From NCBI RefSeq assembly GCF_019430885.1, contig NZ_JAHYBZ010000002.1, positions 1-64,000 of the forward strand: a DNA stretch of 64,000 nucleotides, in the 5' to 3' direction. Within the stretch, counting starts at the first letter, position 1, and each line of letters starts with the position of its first letter. This document shows, piece after piece, positions 1-9,587 of this stretch. The position numbers and the translations under genes were made by a program. The notes under the pieces were generated by a model, which was given only the letters and a program-made list of their open reading frames with translations, did no database searches and was not told where the DNA came from. This DNA comes from Roseomonas alba. GTDB taxonomy: Bacteria > Pseudomonadota > Alphaproteobacteria > Acetobacterales > Acetobacteraceae.

Positions 1-91
1 GCCCGCGCCGGCCCCCGCCGCCACCCCGCCGGCCCCGGCGCCGGAGCCGCCCGCAACCCCGCCGGCCGCCGCACCGGCCGCGCCGCGCTGA
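1..91 (+). CDS. 3' end of an upstream gene, Pro/Ala-rich tail (partial)
   Basis: An open frame runs in from the window edge and stops at TGA 89-91. The visible 29 residues are almost only proline and alanine with one glutamate and a final arginine. Four later products of this operon also carry long proline-rich stretches, and the next gene starts 22 bases downstream on the same strand, so this may be another member of the same operon. The low-complexity composition means the frame cannot be confirmed from this fragment, and no function can be assigned. Confidence 0.4.
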   Translation, partial: PAPAPAATPPAPAPEPPATPPAAAPAAPR

Positions 92-113
92 TCCGGCAAG
101 GCGGGAGCCCATC

Positions 114-1406
114 GTGGACGACAGCCTGATCGCCACCACGCTGAACCGGGACCTGCTGGCGCAGGGCGTCGGCGGGCAGCTTGCGGTGCAGCATTGGGAA
201 CAGCTCACGCAGTATCTGCGGCGCGCGCTGTCCCCCCGGCACGCGGCCCTGTTCGCCGAGCCGAATCCGGACCCCGAAAAGGGCAGCATCGACTGGTATG
301 CGCCCGGCACCGGGCCGGCCGTGCCGCTGACCGACCTCGACCCCGCGGCGCAGGACGCCGTGCGGGCCCAGCTCATGCCCATGGTCGCCGAGATCCAGGC
401 GGCCGCCGAGACGCTGCACGCATCCAAGAGCGATGGCGACCGCTTCCTTGGCGAATTGCTGCGCCTGGCGCTGGAGATCCCGGACCCCTCCGCGATCCGC
501 GTGCGGGACGGCGTGCCGGTGCTCGCCCCTTGGGGCCACACCCGCGCCGGGGCCGGTGCGGTGCGCGAGCTGCTCGTGAAGATGATGCCGCAGCCGGTCG
601 CGCCGATGGCGATTGTCGGACCGCCCGCGGCGGCGGCGGCGGCGCGGGCGCGCATCTGGCCCTGGCTGCTGGCTTTCCTGCTGGCGCTGCTGGTGCTGCT
701 GCTCGCGCTGTGGCTGCTGTGGCGCGATCCCTTCGGCTGGTTCGCGACACCGCAGGCGCAATGCGTGGCCCCGGAGGAACAGGTCGCGAGCCTCGATGTG
801 TTGCGCGAGGAAGAGGCGCGCGAGGGTGCGCTGCGGGCCGAGCTGGCGCGCATCGTGGCCGAGGCGGGCGAGCGCCGCCTGCTCTGCCGCCCGCCCGAAC
901 CGCCACCCCCGCCGCCGCGCCCGCCCGAGCCGCCCCGGCCGCCGGAACCGCCGCCGCCGCCCCGGCAGCCCCCACCGCAACAGCCGCCGCCTGAGCCGCC
1001 GCGCAACCCGGACCTCGACCGCGCCGACCGGCAGGGCGCGCGGCGCGGGCGGACGCAGGTCATCCTGGCCTGGGACGACCGCAACGACCTCGACCTGGCG
1101 GTGATCTGCCCGAACGGACAGCGCATCGACTTCCGCAACCGCACGGCCTGCGGCGGGGCGCTCGACATCGACCGCAACGCCGCGGGCGGGCCGACGACGC
1201 GGACGCCGGTGGAGAACGTGGTGTTCGACCAGAACCCGGCGCCGGGCCGCTATCGCATCGTGGTCGACTATTTCGACCGGGTGGACCGGCCGACCACACC
1301 CTATCGCGTGACGGTGCGGCAGGAAGGGCAGCCGGATCGGGTCATCACCGGGACGGCGCGGGAAGGCGTGCGCGACCAGGTGGTTGGGGAGTTCACGGTG
1401 CCATGA
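114..1406 (+). CDS. SrfA-like membrane protein with Pro-rich stalk and DUF2135-like C-terminal domain
   Basis: This 430-residue protein starts at GTG. It has a mixed N-terminal domain (about 1-160) containing IDWYAPG (59-65) and PVLAPWGH (135-142), one membrane helix (about 182-203), and a charged helical segment bracketed by Cys217 and Cys258. A proline-rich stalk (259-297) leads to a beta-rich C-terminal domain (312-430) with DLDLAVICPNGQ and a PGRYRIVVDYF motif, which resembles the DUF2135/YfaP fold. The predicted topology is a cytoplasmic N-terminus with stalk and C-terminal domain outside the inner membrane. It heads the srfB/srfC operon, and position and architecture suggest an SrfA-like component. 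It is a paralogue of the next gene. The domain reading is fairly firm; the SrfA label rests on context and remembered family motifs. Confidence 0.7.
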   Translation: MDDSLIATTLNRDLLAQGVGGQLAVQHWEQLTQYLRRALSPRHAALFAEPNPDPEKGSIDWYAPGTGPAVPLTDLDPAAQDAVRAQLMPMVAEIQAAAETLHASKSDGDRFLGELLRLALEIPDPSAIRVRDGVPVLAPWGHTRAGAGAVRELLVKMMPQPVAPMAIVGPPAAAAAARARIWPWLLAFLLALLVLLLALWLLWRDPFGWFATPQAQCVAPEEQVASLDVLREEEAREGALRAELARIVAEAGERRLLCRPPEPPPPPPRPPEPPRPPEPPPPPRQPPPQQPPPEPPRNPDLDRADRQGARRGRTQVILAWDDRNDLDLAVICPNGQRIDFRNRTACGGALDIDRNAAGGPTTRTPVENVVFDQNPAPGRYRIVVDYFDRVDRPTTPYRVTVRQEGQPDRVITGTAREGVRDQVVGEFTVP

Positions 1407-1419
1407 ACCGCCACTGTGG

Positions 1420-1640
1420 GCCGGAGAGGGGCGCCGCCCCTCTCCAGACCTCACCCCGCCAGGCCATGGCATGGCCTGGACCGCCGGCACCCGGTGTTGG
1501 GCGCGACGTGCGCCCTTCCTGCGCGAGTGCGGGTTCGGGCATCCATGCCGACCGTGGTGCAAAGCGCCAGGTTGAGGTCTCCAAAGGCCTTTCGGCCCTT
1601 GGCGGAGTGGTTCGAAGGGGCAGTGCCCCTCCGCTGGACC
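1420..1640. repeat. Dispersed inverted-end element, copy A
   Basis: The 247-base gap between the two SrfA-like genes is mostly this element. Its left half has a perfect 10-bp stem, GGAGAGGGGC (1423-1432) with GCCCCTCTCC (1436-1445), then a second hairpin, CCAGGCCAT (1459-1467) with ATGGCCTGG (1471-1479). The right half repeats the arrangement in inverse order: CCAAAGGCC with GGCCCTTGG (1581-1602), then a hairpin around AAGGGGC-GCCCCT (1616-1629). The two halves are approximate reverse complements of each other. This is the only copy seen inside an operon, so it may attenuate or process the transcript. I see no gene here. Confidence 0.7.
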
Positions 1641-1653
1641 GTGGAGCGCGCGC

Positions 1654-2835
1654 ATGCTTCGGCTGACCGCGACCCGCGCGCAGGATCTGCGCCCGCTGCT
1701 GCCGGCGCCGCCCGCCGAGGCGTTCGCCGCCCTGCAGGCCGAGGCATCGCGCCTGTCGCCCGCCCATGCCGCGCTGTTCGCCATCCCCGTCGCCGAGGAT
1801 GGCGGCCTTGCCTGGGGTGCGGAAGGCGGGCGCATGGCGCGCTACGCCGATCTCGATGCCGCGTCCCGTGCGGCGCTGATGGCCGAGGCCGGCCGCATCC
1901 TGTCCGACCTGCGGCGGGAGGCGGAGCGCCAGGCTGCGCAGGGCGGCGGCGCCCTGGCGCGGCTATGGCCGGCGATCGCGGAGATCCCGTCCTTCGACCT
2001 GGTCTTCGCCGTGGATGGGCGGCCGGTGCTGGCCGGCTGGGGCCATGTCGGCGCGGCCGCGCCGGGGTCGCTCGGGTTGCTGGCGCGCTTCGACGATGGC
2101 GTGCGCTGGGCGCCGCCGCCGCGCCGGCCCTGGGGCGTGTGGCTCGCCGCCTTCGCGGCGCTGGCGCTGATCGCGCTGCTGGCGGGGCTGCTCGGGCCGA
2201 TGCTGGCCTGGCGGTTCCTGACCCCGCCCGAGACGACCTGCGTCGCCGCGCAGGGCGACCTCGAAGCCCTGGCCAGGCTGGTGGATGCGGAGCGCAGCGA
2301 ACGCGATCTGCGCACCGAGCTCGCGCGGCTGGAGGAGGATCTCGGCCGCCGGCGCCTGTCCTGCCCGATCCCGCGCGCGCCGGAACCGCCACCGCCGCCC
2401 GAGCCGCAGCGCCCGCCCGAACCGCAGCCCGAGCCGCCGCGGCAGGACCCGCTGCCCGAGCCTCCGCCGGAACCGCCCCCGCCGCCGCCCGAGCCGCCGC
2501 CGCGCCCGGAACCGCCGCCCACGCCGCCGCCGGGCACCCAGCCCTGCAACGTGGACACCCAGTCGGGCGGGGCGGGCGAGACGCGGACGCGCCACTTCCT
2601 CGGGCCGCAGGCCGGGCCGGTGACGGTGGATTACGACACCCAGACCGTGCCGGACAGCATCGAGGTCCGCTATCGCGGCCGCGTGTTGGCGCGCACGCCG
2701 GGCATGGTCAGCGGGCGCGGGCGGATCGGCTTCAACTGGCAGCCCCAGGGCAATGACTATGTCGTCGAGGTCGTGGTGATCGGACCCTTCGCGAATACCC
2801 GCTGGCGCTACCGCCTGAACTGCCCGGTGCGTTGA
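1654..2835 (+). CDS. SrfA-like membrane protein, second paralogue
   Basis: This 393-residue protein follows the plan of its upstream neighbour: an N-terminal domain with LSPAHAALFA (34-43) and PVLAGWGH (124-131), a membrane helix (about 161-188), a helical segment between Cys196 and Cys237, a proline-rich stalk (238-296) and a C-terminal beta-rich domain (297-393) with a Cys pair at 298 and 390. The Cys-to-Cys spacing is 41 residues in both proteins, which strongly supports duplication. The C-terminal domains are unrelated by eye: this one lacks the DUF2135 motif and looks like a small disulfide-closed beta sandwich. It starts at ATG after a GGAG. No enzymatic motif is visible. Confidence 0.7.
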   Translation: MLRLTATRAQDLRPLLPAPPAEAFAALQAEASRLSPAHAALFAIPVAEDGGLAWGAEGGRMARYADLDAASRAALMAEAGRILSDLRREAERQAAQGGGALARLWPAIAEIPSFDLVFAVDGRPVLAGWGHVGAAAPGSLGLLARFDDGVRWAPPPRRPWGVWLAAFAALALIALLAGLLGPMLAWRFLTPPETTCVAAQGDLEALARLVDAERSERDLRTELARLEEDLGRRRLSCPIPRAPEPPPPPEPQRPPEPQPEPPRQDPLPEPPPEPPPPPPEPPPRPEPPPTPPPGTQPCNVDTQSGGAGETRTRHFLGPQAGPVTVDYDTQTVPDSIEVRYRGRVLARTPGMVSGRGRIGFNWQPQGNDYVVEVVVIGPFANTRWRYRLNCPVR

Positions 2836-2908
2836 TGCGGCACCGGGCCTGCAATGCCGGATTGGCGCGCTGCGCTGCGCTGCGGCACACTCCTCGGCGA
2901 GGATACCC

Positions 2909-5878
2909 ATGTCCATGAGCAGCACGACCTTTGCCGGCCTGATCAGCCTGGTGCCGTCCTCCGGCATCCAGTTCCTCGACATCGACTTCGACATCGACCG
3001 GCTGCCGCGCGGCGCGCGCTCCTATTGGGAGGAGACGCTGCGCGAGCAAGTGGACCATGAGGGCAAGTCCCCCACCATCCTGCGCGTGCTGGAACCGGAT
3101 GAGGACGGACAGCTCGCCGATCCGGTGACGCGGCAGGTGCCGCTGGCGGAGGAGACCTATTCCATCTCCCGCGCCCAGGCGATGGAACCCTTCCTGAACA
3201 AATGGGTGCCGCTGCCCTATTTCCGCGTCCATGCGCGCGGGGCGGATGGGAAGGAGGTCTATGACCGCGGCCCGTCCAACTGGGCGCGGGCCTATATCGC
3301 CGAGTTCCCGCAGCGCGACGCGGAAGGGCGGTCGCACCGGCTGGTGCTGGCCTTCGACACGGCGCTGATGCCGCGCGTGCCGGAACGGCCCTATGTCGCG
3401 CCGGCGCCGGAGGATTCCGCGCGCCAGCAGGAATTCGCTCCAGTCTTCAGCCATGCCGAGAACGCCTGGTTCCTCAACGAATCCTGGGTCGGGCAGTGGC
3501 TTGAGGAAGGCTTCCGGGAACTCCGCCAGGCGCAGCGCGGCGGGCGCGCCCTGCGCCCCGAGGACTTCCCCCACGTCGCCGAACACTGGGCGCGGTACCT
3601 GTCCTTCCTGGGCCTGCTGGAGGGCATCGGCATCCTGCCGCGGGTGCGGCTGGTGGATGTCGTGTCGGATAACCGCGGCTATGCGCCGATCAATGTCGAT
3701 CTGGTGCTGGACGTCGGCAATGCGCGGACCTGCGGCCTGCTGGTCGAGGAAAGCCAGGACGCGCCGTCGCTGAACAATTCCTCGGTGCTGGCGCTGCGCG
3801 ACCTGTCGCGGCCGGAACTGATCTATGCGCGGCCCTTCGAGAGCCGCGTGGAATTCGCGGTCGGTGCGTTCGGGCGCGATGCGATTTCGCGGCGGTCGGG
3901 GCGCGCGAATGCCTTCCGCTGGCCGTCCCCTGTGCGCGTGGGACCAGAGGCGATGCGGCTGGCGGCGGCGACGCAGGGCAATGAAGGCGCGACGGGGATT
4001 TCGAGCCCCAAGCGGTATCTGTGGGACCGCCGGCCGAATGTGCAGGGCTGGCGGTTTAACGGCCGCGCATCCGATGGCGTGACGACGGAACCGCCCGTGT
4101 CGGGTCCGTTCATGGCGCATGTGACCGAGACCGGCGAGGCGCTGCGCATGCTGCGCGGGCGCGGGCAGCCGGCGGTGCGGGCACGGTTCTCGCGGTCGTC
4201 GATGTATTCCTTCCTGCTGGCGGAACTGCTGATGCAGGCGGTCAGCCAGATCAACGCGCCGGCGACGCGCGCGGCGCGGCGCTTCGCCGATGTCCCGCGA
4301 AGGCTGCGCCGCGTAATCCTGACCCTGCCGCCGGCGATGCCTCTGGCGGAGCAGAAGATCCTGCGCGAGCGGGCGGAAGGTGCCATCAAGCTCGCCTGGG
4401 ACCTGCTCGGCTGGACCGAGGCCGGGCAGGCGGCGCCGCCGGAACCGCGCGTGCTGCTGAACCTCGATGAGGCGACGGCGACCCAGGTGGTCTGGCTCTA
4501 CACCGAGATCACCCAGCGCCTGCAGGGCGATGCGCAGGGGATGTTCGAACTCGCCGGCCGCGTGCGGCCGGAACGCGGGCCGAATCCCTGCCTGCGCGTG
4601 GCGTCCATCGACATCGGCGGCGGCACGACCGACCTGATGGTGGTGACGTGGAGCGTCGAGAACCGCGACACCATCGTCCCGCGCCAGGAATTCCGCGAAG
4701 GCTTCAAGATCGCCGGCGACGAGGTGCTGGAAGGGCTGATCACGCACATCGTCCTGCCGCAGGTGGCCGATGCGCTGCGGACCGCCGGCATGTCGGACCC
4801 CAACGCCTTCCTGCGCCAGACGCTGGGTGGCGATCGTGGCGGGCAATCCGAGGTGGAACGCCATCTGCGCCGGCAATTCGTCAGTCAGGTGCTGGAACCG
4901 GTCGGCCTGGCCGTGCTGCACGCCTATGAACGCATCGAAGGCCGCGAGATGGGTGAGGTCTTCCGCGCCACCATCCGCGCCGTTCTCGACGCCGAGGCGC
5001 AGCCCGCCAATCCCCGTGCGATCGCCTTCTTCGAGACGGCGGCGCGCCAGGCCGGCGCGCGGGCCTTCGCGATCCAGGATGTCGAGATCGCCGCCGATGC
5101 GCGCCGTGTCGAGGCGGTGGTGCAGGCGACGCTCGGACCGGTCCTGGCCGATCTGTGCGAGGTCGTCTGGCACTACGATTGCGACGTGCTGCTGCTGTCG
5201 GGCCGGCCGTCGCGGCTGCGCGCAGTGACGGATATCGTGCTGGCGAAGTCGCCGGTGCCGCCGCATCGCATCATCGGCATGCACCGCTATGCCGTCGGCG
5301 GCTGGTATCCGTTCCGCGACGCCAATGCGCGCATCGAGGACCCCAAGACCAGCGCGGCGGTGGGTGCGATGCTGTGTGCTTTGGCGGAAGGGCGGCTGGA
5401 ATCCTTCCTCATGCGCACCTCGCAACTGTCGATGAAATCGACCGCGCGCTTCATCGGGCGGATGGAGATTTCCGGCCAGATCCGCGAGCAGGGCGTGCTG
5501 CTGTCCGAAGTGGATCTGGAGAAGCGGGTGAACCCGGGGGACGAGGTCACCTTCACCATGTCCTTCGCCGCGCCGACCTTCCTTGGCTTCCGGCAATTGC
5601 CGATCGAACGCTGGCCGGCGACGTCGCTCTATGCGGTGGAATTCACGAACCCTGAAAGTGTTCCGAGCTACCGTCTGCCGCTGCGTGTGAAGATACGCCG
5701 CGCCGATATCGACCCGGACGCCGCCGGCCAGGAAGAGAAGCGCGAGGATTTCAAGGTCGAAGAGATCGAGGACGCGGAAGGCACCGGCCTGCGGCGCACC
5801 GATGTGGAGATCCGCTTGCAGACGATGAAGTCAGAGGCCGGATACTGGCGCGATACCGGCGTGGTGGGGATGGCATGA
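2909..5878 (+). CDS. srfB: SrfB-like protein with actin/Hsp70-type ATPase core
   Basis: The 989-residue length suits the SrfB family. Actin/Hsp70-type nucleotide signatures appear in order: a phosphate-1-like VDLVLDVGNARTCG (263-276), phosphate-2 DIGGGTTD (568-575), and an adenosine-like loop LLLSGRPSR (about 761-769). These predict ATP binding and hydrolysis with clamp or filament-like behaviour. There is no signal peptide or membrane helix, so it should be cytoplasmic and could engage the cytoplasmic faces of the SrfA-like proteins. The ATG at 2909 follows GGCGAGGA; ATG 2915 is an in-frame alternative. It overlaps srfC by 4 bases. SrfB was named as a Salmonella virulence-associated gene; its role in this organism is unknown. 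Confidence 0.88.
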   Translation: MSMSSTTFAGLISLVPSSGIQFLDIDFDIDRLPRGARSYWEETLREQVDHEGKSPTILRVLEPDEDGQLADPVTRQVPLAEETYSISRAQAMEPFLNKWVPLPYFRVHARGADGKEVYDRGPSNWARAYIAEFPQRDAEGRSHRLVLAFDTALMPRVPERPYVAPAPEDSARQQEFAPVFSHAENAWFLNESWVGQWLEEGFRELRQAQRGGRALRPEDFPHVAEHWARYLSFLGLLEGIGILPRVRLVDVVSDNRGYAPINVDLVLDVGNARTCGLLVEESQDAPSLNNSSVLALRDLSRPELIYARPFESRVEFAVGAFGRDAISRRSGRANAFRWPSPVRVGPEAMRLAAATQGNEGATGISSPKRYLWDRRPNVQGWRFNGRASDGVTTEPPVSGPFMAHVTETGEALRMLRGRGQPAVRARFSRSSMYSFLLAELLMQAVSQINAPATRAARRFADVPRRLRRVILTLPPAMPLAEQKILRERAEGAIKLAWDLLGWTEAGQAAPPEPRVLLNLDEATATQVVWLYTEITQRLQGDAQGMFELAGRVRPERGPNPCLRVASIDIGGGTTDLMVVTWSVENRDTIVPRQEFREGFKIAGDEVLEGLITHIVLPQVADALRTAGMSDPNAFLRQTLGGDRGGQSEVERHLRRQFVSQVLEPVGLAVLHAYERIEGREMGEVFRATIRAVLDAEAQPANPRAIAFFETAARQAGARAFAIQDVEIAADARRVEAVVQATLGPVLADLCEVVWHYDCDVLLLSGRPSRLRAVTDIVLAKSPVPPHRIIGMHRYAVGGWYPFRDANARIEDPKTSAAVGAMLCALAEGRLESFLMRTSQLSMKSTARFIGRMEISGQIREQGVLLSEVDLEKRVNPGDEVTFTMSFAAPTFLGFRQLPIERWPATSLYAVEFTNPESVPSYRLPLRVKIRRADIDPDAAGQEEKREDFKVEEIEDAEGTGLRRTDVEIRLQTMKSEAGYWRDTGVVGMA

Positions 5879-8472
5879 GGCTGGATACGTCTTCAGACGC
5901 CGCGCTGGCGGCCGCGGCTCGCGGCACGGCGGAAGCCGCGTCCGAGGCCGTCACGTGGCTCGCCGACAACCGCGCCAAGGTGCGGGAGGAAGCGCAGGCG
6001 ATCGCCCGCGACTTCCGCAAATTCGCCCGCCGCGCGCGCAAGCTGGAAGCCGCTGCCGAACGGCCGATGTGCGTCGCGGTGTTCGGGCCGTCGCAGTCGG
6101 GCAAGTCCTATCTGATCAGCGCGTTGGCCCGCCGTGGGCAGGAACCCGTCACCGCGATGTTCGATGGCGCCGCGCTGGACTTCGTGCGCGACATCAACCC
6201 CGAAGGCGGGCAGGAGGCGACGGGGCTCGTCACCCGCTTCACGCTGCGCCCGCCCTCGACCATACCGGGGCATCCGGTCGCGCTTCGGCTGTTGTCGCAG
6301 ACCGATGTCATCAAGATCTTCGGCAACACCTTCCTGGAAGATTTCGACCCGGCGGAAGTCGATATCCCCTCGCCGGAACTGGTGCAGTCGCATTGCACGA
6401 AATTCGCCGCGCGCGCCGGGTCCGAGGCCATCGACCGTCTGACCGACGACGATGTCGATGACCTCCGCGAGTATTTCGAGGGCCTGTTCCGCGGCCATCC
6501 GCTGATCCCTGGACTTGGCTCGGCCTTCTGGACCCAGGCGGCGTCGATCGCGCCGCGCCTGCCGGTCGCCGAGCGCGCCGCCTTCTTCTCCATCCTGTGG
6601 AACGGGCACGACGCCTTCACCGATGCAGCGAAGGAACTGCTCGTCGCGCTCGCCGCGCTCGATTTTGCGGCCGAGGCCTTTGCGCCGCTCGATGCGCTGT
6701 CGCCGCGCGAGACGTCCATCATCGACGTGCGCACGCTCGCCGGTCTTGGCGATCCGGCGGATGGCAAGCTCGCCGTGCGCACGCGCGCGGGGCGCCAGGC
6801 AATGCTGCCACGTGCGGCCCTGGCCGCGCTGGTCGCGGAACTGACCATCGCCCTGCGCGACAAGCCCTGGGATTTCTTCGAGGTCACCGACCTGCTCGAC
6901 TTCCCCGGCGCGCGGTCGCGCGAGAAGCTGACCCAGCCGGGTCGCTTCCTGTCGGAGAAGGGGAAGCTGCCGGGCCTCTTCCTGCGCGGCAAGGTGGCGT
7001 ATCTGTATCAGCGCTACTGCGCGGAGCAGGAGATCACCTCCATGCTCCTCTGCATCGGCCCGTCCAACCAGGAAGTCCGCACCCTGCCGCGGATGATCAA
7101 GGATTGGGTGGATGGCACGCTGGGCGTGACGCCGGAGGAACGCGCGCGCCACCGCAACGCGCTGTTCCTGGTGCTGACCAAGTTCGACACGGAATTCGAG
7201 GAGAAGAAGGGCGCGACGGAAGGCACCGGCAGCCGCTGGACCATCCGGCTCAACGCCTCGCTGCTCGACTTCTTCGGCAAGGAATATGATTGGCCGCACA
7301 ATTGGGCGGCCGGGCGGCCCTTCGCCAACACCTACTGGCTGCGCAATCCCAACGTCGCGGCGAAGCACATTCTCGACTATGACGAGCAGGGCAGGGAGGC
7401 CGCGCCGCGCGCCGCCGAAGCCCCGCGCATCGCGCGGCTGCGCGAGGAATTCGTCTCCAACGACGACGCCCGCCGCCACTTCGCCGATCCCGAACGCGCC
7501 TGGGATGCGGCGATGACGCTGAACGATGGCGGCATCTCCTTCCTCGCTGAGAGCCTGCGCCCGGTCTGCGATCCGGCCATCAAGCGCGGGCAGATCGCGG
7601 CGCGGCTGGAGGCCCTGCGCGGCGACATGGCGGGGCGGCTGTCGCCCTATTGGCATTCGGGCGACCTGACCGCGGAACTGGCGAAGCGGCGGGAGGAAGC
7701 GCGCGTGGTCAGCCGCGCCCTGGTCGCCTGCGCCTCGGCCCAGGCCTTCGGGCGCATGATCCGCAGCCTGCAGGTGACGCCGGAGGAACTGACTTCCGCC
7801 TGGTGGCGCATGCAGATGGAACCGGAGGAGGAAGCGCCCGTCGGCGCGCGGGCCGGGGAGGAAGATTACCTCGCCGAACTCGGCGACCTGGTCGCGCCGG
7901 CGGCGCAGGGCGAACACCGCGCCCGCGATGCCTTCGAACGCTATGCCGACCTCGCCGTCGCCGAGTGGATGGAGAAGATGCATCGCTGCGCGGCCGAGCC
8001 CGAGACGGTCGAGCAGTTGAAGCTGCCGCGCGATGCCGCCGCCGCGCTGGTCGCGCAGATCGGCGCCGGCGCGCGGCGCACCGGATTGTCCGCGCGCATC
8101 GCGCAGCGCCTGCGCGAGGCCGCGTCCTATCGGCAGAAGCTGAGCGAGTCCGCGTCCAAGCCGGTCATGGTCGCCGAGGGTGTCGTGAACCGCTACGTCT
8201 ATACGCTGGGCTACGCCGATCTGCCGGTGGACCAGCGCCCGCGCGCCGGCCGTACGGACCGCGCCGTCTTCGCACCGCGCCCGCCGGTGAACGGCATGCC
8301 GCATCTCGGTCCGCAGCCGGAACCCTACGACAAGCAGTATCACGTCGACTGGATCAGCGCCTTCTCCCGCCTCGCCGAGGAGAATGTGACCGCGCCCGGC
8401 GGGCATGAGGTCGACGTGGTGGAGAATGCGCGGCTCGGGAAGATCCTCGGCGCCCTTGGCCAGGCGGCATGA
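5875..8472 (+). CDS. srfC: SrfC-like P-loop GTPase
   Basis: This 865-residue protein begins with a helical region (1-62), then a Walker A motif GPSQSGKS (71-78). A DxxG-type G3 candidate DLLDFPG lies at 339-345 and TKFD (435-438) matches the G4 guanine-specificity motif. This order fits a large dynamin-like or TRAFAC GTPase and the SrfC 'virulence factor' family. The C-terminal half (about 560-860) is mostly helical and could be a stalk or assembly region. No membrane span or signal peptide is evident. The start overlaps the srfB stop as ATGA, and the next gene starts the same way, suggesting translational coupling. The biochemical activity of the family is not established; GTP binding is inferred from motifs. 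Confidence 0.85.
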   Translation: MRLDTSSDAALAAAARGTAEAASEAVTWLADNRAKVREEAQAIARDFRKFARRARKLEAAAERPMCVAVFGPSQSGKSYLISALARRGQEPVTAMFDGAALDFVRDINPEGGQEATGLVTRFTLRPPSTIPGHPVALRLLSQTDVIKIFGNTFLEDFDPAEVDIPSPELVQSHCTKFAARAGSEAIDRLTDDDVDDLREYFEGLFRGHPLIPGLGSAFWTQAASIAPRLPVAERAAFFSILWNGHDAFTDAAKELLVALAALDFAAEAFAPLDALSPRETSIIDVRTLAGLGDPADGKLAVRTRAGRQAMLPRAALAALVAELTIALRDKPWDFFEVTDLLDFPGARSREKLTQPGRFLSEKGKLPGLFLRGKVAYLYQRYCAEQEITSMLLCIGPSNQEVRTLPRMIKDWVDGTLGVTPEERARHRNALFLVLTKFDTEFEEKKGATEGTGSRWTIRLNASLLDFFGKEYDWPHNWAAGRPFANTYWLRNPNVAAKHILDYDEQGREAAPRAAEAPRIARLREEFVSNDDARRHFADPERAWDAAMTLNDGGISFLAESLRPVCDPAIKRGQIAARLEALRGDMAGRLSPYWHSGDLTAELAKRREEARVVSRALVACASAQAFGRMIRSLQVTPEELTSAWWRMQMEPEEEAPVGARAGEEDYLAELGDLVAPAAQGEHRARDAFERYADLAVAEWMEKMHRCAAEPETVEQLKLPRDAAAALVAQIGAGARRTGLSARIAQRLREAASYRQKLSESASKPVMVAEGVVNRYVYTLGYADLPVDQRPRAGRTDRAVFAPRPPVNGMPHLGPQPEPYDKQYHVDWISAFSRLAEENVTAPGGHEVDVVENARLGKILGALGQAA

Positions 8473-9587
8473 TCGCGGTCCGCGCCGCCGCCGATCCCGC
8501 CCATCCCGAAGGCGGCCATGCCATCATCCTGCTGCAGGGTGTGAGCGCGCCGCCGCCCGATCCGCGCTTCCGCATCCTGCGGGAGGGCTGGGCCAAGGGC
8601 ACGCTCGGCCCCGAGGGCTGGCAGGTGAGCGACGCGCTGATCGCGCCTGATCGCGTGGAGCCCTCGCCGCAGGGCGTGCGGCTCTATCTCGGCCCGCATG
8701 TGGTGGATTGGCTGGAGGCCGGGCCGGTGCAGTTCCGCCTGCCTTCCGCGGGCATCGAGGCGCCGCTCTTCTGGCCCGACGTGCCGCCGCTGCATGGCGG
8801 GTCGGGCCACACCATCGCCGTGCCGCCGCCGGCGGTGCGGCCGGCGCCGCCGCCCTTGGCATCGCCGCCGCCGCTGCCGATCGACGATCCGGACGCGACC
8901 ATCACCATGGCGCCACTGCGCGCCGCACCGCCGCCGCCGCTGTCCGTGCCGCAGCCGGTGTCAGCGACGAAGCGCGCTGTCTGGCCCTGGATTCTCCTGG
9001 CCGTCCTGCTGCTGGCGTCAGCCGGAGGCGGGACCTGGTGGTGGTTCTATTGCCGCGAACGGCCCGCGCCGCCGGCACCGGAACCGACCGACCCGATCGA
9101 GATCGCCCCGGAACCGCTGCGCCGCGAACCGCCACCGCCCGCGCTGCCGCAACCGAACCCGCCGCCGACCCTGCCGCCGGTCCGCCCGCAGGCCGAACCC
9201 CAGGCTCCGGCGAGCCTCGACGGCCTGACGGTCGCCGAGGTGATCGAACGCGCGGCTTCCCCTGCCGCCATCGCCGAGGAAGCCTCCCGCCGCTACGAGA
9301 CAGGCCGCTACGACGATGCGTTGCTGCTGTGGGAAGCGGCGGCGCGCGCGGGCAATGCATCCGCGCTGACGCGCCTCGCGCGGCTCTATGACCCGGTGGG
9401 CTTCGCGCCCGGCCGACCCTTCCGCGACCCCGACCCGCGCCAGGCCGCACGGCTGTACCGGGATGCCGTCGCCGGCGGGGACACCGCCGCCGCCGAACCC
9501 CGCGCGCGGCTGCGGCAATGGCTCGATGACCGGGCGCGCGAGGGCGATTTCAACGCGCCGCTGACCATCAGGGATTTCTGGCCATGA
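8469..9587 (+). CDS. Membrane-anchored Sel1-like repeat protein
   Basis: In this 372-residue protein the N-terminal 105 residues look like a compact globular domain. A proline-rich linker (about 116-165), a single membrane helix (about 170-190) and a second proline-rich segment (about 198-235) follow. The C-terminal 130 residues contain Sel1/TPR-like helical repeats, including YETGRYDDALLLWEAAARAG, a typical protein-protein interaction scaffold. Predicted topology places the Sel1 part in the periplasm. It overlaps srfC and the vWA gene by 4 bases each. The TM-plus-proline layout echoes the two SrfA-like proteins. It is probably a structural adaptor of the complex; no catalytic residues are visible. 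Confidence 0.7.
   Translation: MIAVRAAADPAHPEGGHAIILLQGVSAPPPDPRFRILREGWAKGTLGPEGWQVSDALIAPDRVEPSPQGVRLYLGPHVVDWLEAGPVQFRLPSAGIEAPLFWPDVPPLHGGSGHTIAVPPPAVRPAPPPLASPPPLPIDDPDATITMAPLRAAPPPPLSVPQPVSATKRAVWPWILLAVLLLASAGGGTWWWFYCRERPAPPAPEPTDPIEIAPEPLRREPPPPALPQPNPPPTLPPVRPQAEPQAPASLDGLTVAEVIERAASPAAIAEEASRRYETGRYDDALLLWEAAARAGNASALTRLARLYDPVGFAPGRPFRDPDPRQAARLYRDAVAGGDTAAAEPRARLRQWLDDRAREGDFNAPLTIRDFWP

Noticed and set aside
2732..5596. 954-codon open frame on the minus strand opposite srfB
   Set aside because: It is a high-GC shadow: composition is Arg/His/Pro-rich with no family motif, while the plus strand carries clear actin/Hsp70 signatures.
5893..8406. 837-codon minus-strand open frame opposite srfC
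   Set aside because: Antisense shadow of a GTPase gene with intact G motifs; no recognisable protein features.
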